From NCBI RefSeq assembly GCF_905171765.1, contig NC_053398.1, positions 51,582,338 to 51,646,337 on the forward strand: a stretch of DNA of 64,000 bases, in the 5' to 3' direction. Position numbers and translations under genes: made by a program. Shown here piece by piece: positions 58,559 through 64,000 of this stretch. Position 1 is the stretch's first letter. Every line of letters starts with the position of its first letter. Below the pieces are notes generated by a model. It did not search any database. It was not told where the DNA came from and saw nothing but the letters and a program-made list of their open reading frames with translations. This DNA comes from Bufo bufo (taxonomy: Eukaryota; Chordata; Amphibia; Anura; Bufonidae).

Positions 58559-59056
58559 TTACAGATCTGTAAAAATCTTTTATACTAACGTGTAAGACGC
58601 CACTCCTCTTTGAAATCACAAACACAGATGATAGAACATAAAATAGTGGAAGGGGCTGACCCATTAAGACACTTTAACCTCTATTCACCGGATAAGTGTC
58701 TGATTGGGAGGAGCCCCAGGGTCTTTGAGAACAGGGGCCTGTGCCCCTTTGTTTGAATGGAGCTGCAGACACGGAGGCCGCATGAAATCCCAGTAGACTT
58801 CCTCATTAAAGTCAGCGCCCTTTACCTCTATGGAGCTGCCGGAGATAGCGAAGTACAAGTGCTCAGCTATCTACGGCAGCCCAAAGATGCTGAATGGAGT
58901 GGCAGTGTACATATGTGCCACCCCTCCATTAACAGGTTCTTTAGATCGGTTAGGGTCCCAGCAGTCGAACCCTCGCCGATCAGATATTTATTCCCTATCC
59001 TGTGGATAGGGGATAAGTTATCTCAATGGGACAGCCCCTTTGAATGACAGGTATAA

Positions 59057-59366
59057 GGGCTCATGCACACGACCGTATGTATTTTGCAGTCCACAAAAAA
59101 TACGGATGACATCCGTGTGCGTTCCGTATTTTGCAAAACGGAACAGCTGGCCCTTCATAGAACAGTACTTTCCTTCTCCGTAATGCGGACAATAATAGGA
59201 CATGTTCTATTTTTTTGTGGACCGGAAATGCGGACATACGGAAACGGAATGCACACGGAGTAACTTCTGTTTTTTTTACGGACCCATTGAAGTGAATGGT
59301 TCCGCATACGTTCGGAAAAAAAACGGAACGGACATGGAAAGAAAATACGTTTGCGTGCATGAGCCC
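59057..59366. mobile_element. 310-bp MITE of the GGGCTCATGCACACG family
   Basis: It starts GGGCTCATGCACACGACCG after TAA and ends TTGCGTGCATGAGCCC. It contains AATAGGACATGTTCTATTTT. The halves pair through GTATTTTGCA and ACGGA words. Confidence 0.7.
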
Positions 59367-60419
59367 CAACTCTGCTACATCTATATGCAAATTAACATCA
59401 AAAGGATGAGCAATAAAATAAGATCCTAGACATGGAAGCGGCATTTACTTGTGTATACATCCTGTTAATGTCTGTATTGTGATTCTCCAGTTTCAGTACC
59501 GTACTTTATATAATTTACCATACACTTACGTACTTTGTGTTTCCTATTCATTATCTGTAGTGTACATTAGAGTGTGCTTATATTTGCGTCAGGAAGAAAA
59601 GTGCTGCATGCAAAACAATGGACAGCAGGATTAACCTCAGTAGACACCATTGTAAGTCAAGGCAGTCCATCTGGAGGCTTTGGTATCCTTCATACAGTGG
59701 GCCGAGCGCTGTGGCGTAGATGTGAAATTAAGCTTTAGGCTATGTTCACATCTGTGTTTGTATTTCCATTTTTCTGTTCCTATGAACAAAAAAGTTAAAA
59801 TAATGGCCATGTTGGATCCATCACATGATAGACACAAATATCGCCTAACAAGACTCCATTGAATACAGGGGTGGAAACAGAGCCTCCAAGCAATAGTCAT
59901 TTGTCAACTTTGTTAAAGGAAACCTTTTAGGAAATCCATGCAGCCGAAACCTTAGGCAGCATGAAATCCCAGCAGGATCCCAAATTACAGTCAGCTGTGT
60001 TTTACTAAGAAAGGCTGTGGCAAGCCAGAGACATGGATAAGCATCATCTGGACAGGTCTAGCTTGCCTAAATTGATGGGTCTGTCCCTATATACAAATCG
60101 GGAAAGACCTGTCAATCAAGCTGAGTCGGGAAGGGAGAAGCCACGGGGAGCTATCCAGATGACTTTGTCCCCCTGTCCCCTGATGTGGCCATAAATGGCA
60201 ATAGAGTTTAGAGATGAAAACAGGTTCTGCCTTGGTACTAATGATGTCCACATCAGAGTACGCAGGAGGGCTTGAAAGCATCTACTGCCATCAAGCATAG
60301 TGCGGAGAGACACAGGACCAACACCTGGTGTCATGGCATAGGACGCCATTAGCTACAATGGCTGTTCCTGACAGTTTTTTTTGTGGGGGGGGACGGGGGG
60401 ACATTGACCAGAACTCGAT

Positions 60420-60790
60420 ATGTTCTAGATATTGTGGAACCAGTCATGCTTCCTTTTTTGACTCAGGAGACATGGTGTTCCAACACATTAACACCTGTCC
60501 ACACACTGCCCACACTACACAAAGTGCTCTAAAGTAGATCCAGTAGCTCTCCTCACCAGCATGATCACCAAATCTCTCCCCTATTGAGAATGTCTGGGAC
60601 TGAATGGGGCGATGGATCTCGCTGTATCACAGCGAGTATTAATGTCACCCTCCCTCAACATATACCCTGCTGCAGAACCTTGTGTGATCATTGACCAAGC
60701 ACCACTACCCTGCTGCAGAACCTTGTGTGATCATTGACCAAGCACCACTAGCAGGTTATACTTTGTCATCTTCAGGTCAATCGCATTAAG
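60420..60790 (+). pseudogene. Ancient Tc1/mariner-type transposase remnant
   Basis: Scattered frames give P-H-T-A-H-T-T-Q (near 60500, where functional copies have D-N-A-R-P-H) and S-P-N-L-S-P-I-E-N-V-W-D (near 60560-60600), the catalytic-end signature of Tc1-type enzymes. Stops separate every piece and no TIRs are visible. A 43-bp tandem duplication follows at 60665-60750. Confidence 0.55.
60665..60750. repeat. Perfect 43-bp tandem duplication
   Basis: The unit, beginning CCCTGCTGCAGAACC and ending AAGCACCACTA, occurs at 60665-60707 and 60708-60750 without differences, so it arose recently, or is an assembly artefact. Confidence 0.85.
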
Positions 60791-61429
60791 CTTCCCAGGT
60801 GTTCTCCTTACATTTTCCGGTAGTGTAATTTGGCTCACCTTATGGCAGTTCATTTGCCAGAAAACTGACTACCTGGCATAGATTAGAGCGATCATTTATG
60901 GCAGTCTCTGATGTAAAACTGTTGGGCTACGTGAGGCCATGCCTCTTCTGTAAAGCCTTGCCCGAAAAAAAAAGTGATGAGAGAGCAGTAAAATGAAAGC
61001 ACGTTTGAGACAAAATAGTGACTGTGACCCCCATAGCCTGATAGTAAGCAGGGATAGCCCACCATAAGCCAACTATACATTAGTGGTTTTAGACGGTGGA
61101 GCGATCAGCTGCTTAGATAGTAAGCAACAATGCAGTTCAGTACAATGACAAGACCTAGGTCTCTGGAGTAAGTTAGTATTGATAGAATCATGCCCATTGT
61201 GGTGTGTGTTTATCAAGCATGATATTTTAACGTAACCAGTCATGTGACAGTTGTGACCAAAATCAAGAGATAGCAAGATGGAGTCTGTCAGCAGGAAGTT
61301 CACTGTTACACCAGGCACAATGCCTTGAAGGGCTTGCTCAGCATCATATAATGATACCTTCCACTTAGCGATCCATTGCTTCATTATAGAGAAAAATTAC
61401 TGTCAATCCATGTGCAAATGAGCAGTTAA

Positions 61430-61891
61430 AGGGAATCTGTCACCTGGTTTAAGCATATTCAGCTGTCGCCATTGGCATGTACAATAAACTACCTTCTTTC
61501 CTGCAGTGGTCTTCTTTATTCTCTTCATGGTTTCATTTTGATAAAAAAACGCTTTTTGTGATATGCAAATGAACCTCGAAGGTGCCCAGAGGGGCGTTAT
61601 TCTTCATCTCTTGAGCCCAGTAACGCCCCCCTGCAGTGCCCAGCCCGCCTTAATTTCGAGCCCAAGTAGGCCTACTCATCATAAATTATCGTCCCACAGC
61701 CGTGGTGAACGGCGCCGCCCCCTCTGCTACGTCAGCTAATACATTCAAGCTACACCCCTGGCTTCTTTCTTTCAGCCACTGGAAATCTCGCGCAGGCACA
61801 GTACCGCCGACTGCCTGCGCCTGTGCGATCAAATAGCTCCTGAGGGCAACAGCTTCAAAAGTGTCACTGGGCATGCGGTGAGACAACCCTT
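61430..61891. mobile_element. 462-bp TTAA-flanked repeat
   Basis: It starts AGGGAATCTGTCACCTGG after TTAA (61426-61429) and ends GGTGAGACAACCCT before TTAA (61892-61895). The ends pair only in part. The interior is GC-rich with no gene. Confidence 0.5.
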
Positions 61892-61920
61892 TTAAGTGTC
61901 GGATCCCGGCATACTGTCAG

Positions 61921-62226
61921 GCCTCTTGCACACAACCGTACGGCTTTTTCAGTATTTTGCAGTCCCCAAAAAACTGATCCACAAAAAATACGGATGACGT
62001 CCGTGTGCATTCCGGAACAGCTGCCCCCTGATAGAACAGTACTATCCTTGTCCGTTATGCGGACAATAATAGGACGTTTTATCTTTGAATGAAAATACGG
62101 AAACGGAAGGCATACGGAGTACCTTCCATTTTTATTGCAGGTCCATTGAAATGAATGGTTCCGTATACGGAACGCAAAAAAAACAGAAAGTAAACAGAAA
62201 AAAAAAACTTTGGTGTGCAAGAGGCC
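61921..62226. mobile_element. 306-bp MITE of the GGGCTCATGCACACG family
   Basis: It starts GCCTCTTGCACACAACCGTA and ends TTGGTGTGCAAGAGGC, followed by CTTAG. The inner words ATACGGATGACGTCCGTGTG and AATAATAGGAC are shared with the 59057 copy. Confidence 0.6.
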
Positions 62227-63300
62227 TTAGTGTCCTTTTGACCTTTTATTTCTTCACCTAAATCCCAGCTTCTGCTTCCTACATTCCTTTACACTATGCT
62301 TTCCCTTTTGCAGAGATCATATTTCTGTCCGAGGAACACCTTTGTGTAATTTTTCATGTATGCTAGCTGAAGTTACATTTTAAAGCACAGCACATTTTCA
62401 ATGATACAGATGATAATGGGGGTGGATGTTTTTCTGCACTTTTTGTCAGAATGCATGTTAACAAGGTTGACAAGCCCTATGGGAGCTGTGATGCTCTTAA
62501 ATAATTTTCCTAATATTGCTGTCATAGTCATAGTGATCCAGTCACATTTTATTAGCATCTGTATGTTTTATTTGTCGTGGTGTGTGCCTGTTGGAGCTTG
62601 TTCTTGTGATAACTGCACCTGGTGTAAAGCTGTACTTAGGATGTAGTACATCCATTGTGCATAATCCATATGTGTAAGAAAACCTTCTCTAAAAGCAAAT
62701 GGAATTTAGTATTTATTTTCGCATTCCTGAATGTTCAGTTCCTCCCTTTTTCAAAGGAATTTGTTATGTTAAATCCGTTTGGCAGAGGTAATGATTCCTC
62801 CACTAGTCTGCTGTTAGCCAGCGGAACAACTGCACTTTACTCTTCATCAGAACAAAGGGGTTAAGGAGCAGGGCACTCACTACTACTAATACTATTATTT
62901 ATACCTTTTTTATATCTTTTTTTTATATCTCTTTTACATCCACATTTTTAATCTCATCAATTTTTATGGATTTTTGGCAGCCAAACAGAAGTTTCTCCAT
63001 CAATAAGTATTTCTTATTTGAAACTCAATTAAAAAGCATTTTATATAGTCCTGACAACCTTTTTTCCGTCGACTTGGGCCTAATCTGATTTTGTTGTGTT
63101 ATTTATGGTCAGCTTTGATGTATCATAGAATGGTCAGCAACCAAACTTGGAGTTTTATATGATGTTTTTGCAATTTTAGACAAGATGAAGTCAAAACCGC
63201 ACACATACCGCACCGATAACGCAGGATATGTATGTGTGCGTTTTTCTCTTCAGATGACATATGGATCTATCAGGGACAAATGTATGAAATCATTTGCAAT
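62227..63300. other. Gene-free stretch
   Basis: No exon, repeat boundary or RNA gene was recognised. A T-rich run lies at 62905-62945. Some frames of 60-80 codons exist but have no recognisable motif. Confidence 0.4.
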
Positions 63301-64000
63301 TGGGAAACTGCTAAAACATAAAATTTGCTATGTGAAAATACTGATGTATATATCGATTTGAACAATGTTGTAATATTCTTCAATTATGGACACCATATAC
63401 CAATCAACAACAGACCTTTGCACCCTATACCAATCCGAATAATAATACATACTCGATATACCGGAACTGACGTTTTGTAATCAACTAGCCATCCATGAAT
63501 TACTCATTACTGTGATCCCTATAAAAGAGGGACGCCAAAGGGGTGATGTCTACCACTGAGGAAGGGGTGAATGAACATACCCCGAAACGCGTCTGGTGCC
63601 ACATCCCCCGCCATTTGTGACCAGAAATATCAACATCTATCGATCCAAACCGACCCGAAAAAAAAGTGGGATCTATTACCTTTGAAAGTTACCCGCGCGA
63701 TTTGACAGCCAAACACAAGAAAGGACCAGTATACCAACTGGCCCACATGTGGAACAATAAGCCGCCAGTGTGGTCTTCACTAGAAGAAAAAGCTCCCGAT
63801 ATCGTAGTGCGACAACATCATTAGCACAACGCAGGGAGCAGCAATATCCCACGGCTTGGTTAAGACTGATTCGATGGAAGCTGGATCAAAGGTAACTTTG
63901 TAATCGCTTGCAAGCTTCAAAGTAGAGGGACGCCGCTACCCATTCTGATCGAGCAGGACGCCACTCTGCTCAGGATAGTTCTTATATTAGTATTCATAGG
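63300..64000 (+). mobile_element. Start of a further Penelope-like element, cut by window end
   Basis: A TATAAAAGAGGG box at about 63521 is followed by a canonical hammerhead motif at 63551-63598 and then a non-coding leader. The same order (TATAAAAGG, then hammerhead) occurs in the arms of the 49228-54433 element. No protein is reached before the edge. The left boundary is approximate. Confidence 0.55.
63551..63598 (+). ncRNA. Hammerhead ribozyme motif, canonical core
   Basis: Stem I TACCA pairs with TGGTG (63594-63598, one U-G). Core CTGAGGA (63556-63562) fits CTGANGA. One A follows, then stem II GGGGT with ACCCC (63564-63568, 63579-63583), GAAA (63584-63587), self-complementary CGCG, and TC at 63592-63593. 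The predicted cut is after that C. The minimal stem III is a known trait of Penelope-like hammerheads, and the single extra A is the only oddity. Confidence 0.65.

Noticed and set aside
1..64000. tRNA, rRNA or snRNA genes
   Set aside because: No A/B box pair with a cloverleaf, and no conserved rRNA or snRNA segment, was seen by eye on either strand.

Overview
The window is vertebrate genomic DNA, most likely from an anuran amphibian. This is inferred from a spliced vertebrate ATG2A gene embedded in dense frog-type repeats: DIRS, Penelope-like, L1-type LINE, Tc1, hAT, Harbinger-like and TTAA-flanked elements. It is not prokaryotic: there are no operons, and coding exons are short with GT-AG introns.

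The only host gene I can support is ATG2A on the + strand. Fifteen internal exons lie between 5266 and 34278. Their phases match at every junction and they give one open frame of 684 codons (2052 nt). Both ends of the gene lie outside the window. ATG2A is the bridge-like lipid transfer protein that feeds phagophore growth in autophagy. Nothing like the next exon was seen in 34279-64000, so that part is read as one very long intron.

Layout. 1-5122: DIRS-type tyrosine-recombinase retrotransposon, broken, interrupted at 1.8-2.97 kb, ending about 140 bp before the first ATG2A exon. 5.3-11.7 kb: compact exons 1-10, with a small Penelope-like (PLE) copy nested in two MITEs in intron 9. 11.7-20.3 kb: intron 10, holding a near-complete 5.7-kb L1-type LINE (minus strand) inside a Harbinger-like MITE. 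20.3-34.3 kb: exons 11-15 separated by MITE-rich introns. 35-41.3 kb: a second, more decayed DIRS copy, with a Tc1 element in its left end. 42.1-42.7 kb: a hAT MITE inside a TTAA element. 43.1-45.4 kb: a Tc1 inside another Tc1. 49.2-54.4 kb: a 5.2-kb PLE with two 405-bp inverted arms, carrying a 784-bp TTAA foldback in its endonuclease region. 54.4-63.3 kb: MITEs and unnamed repeats. 63.3-64 kb: the start of another PLE cut by the window edge.

The most interesting signal is a set of hammerhead-ribozyme-like motifs in PLE termini (63551, 10506, 30242, 1946, and 49332/54290). Two have the canonical core. The others change core positions 3 and 8 together (C-G to U-A, or to A-U), so the pair is kept. 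A second theme is many unrelated short foldbacks with TTAA target duplications and AAAGG-type ends. All homology calls come from reading translated motifs by eye; no database search was possible.
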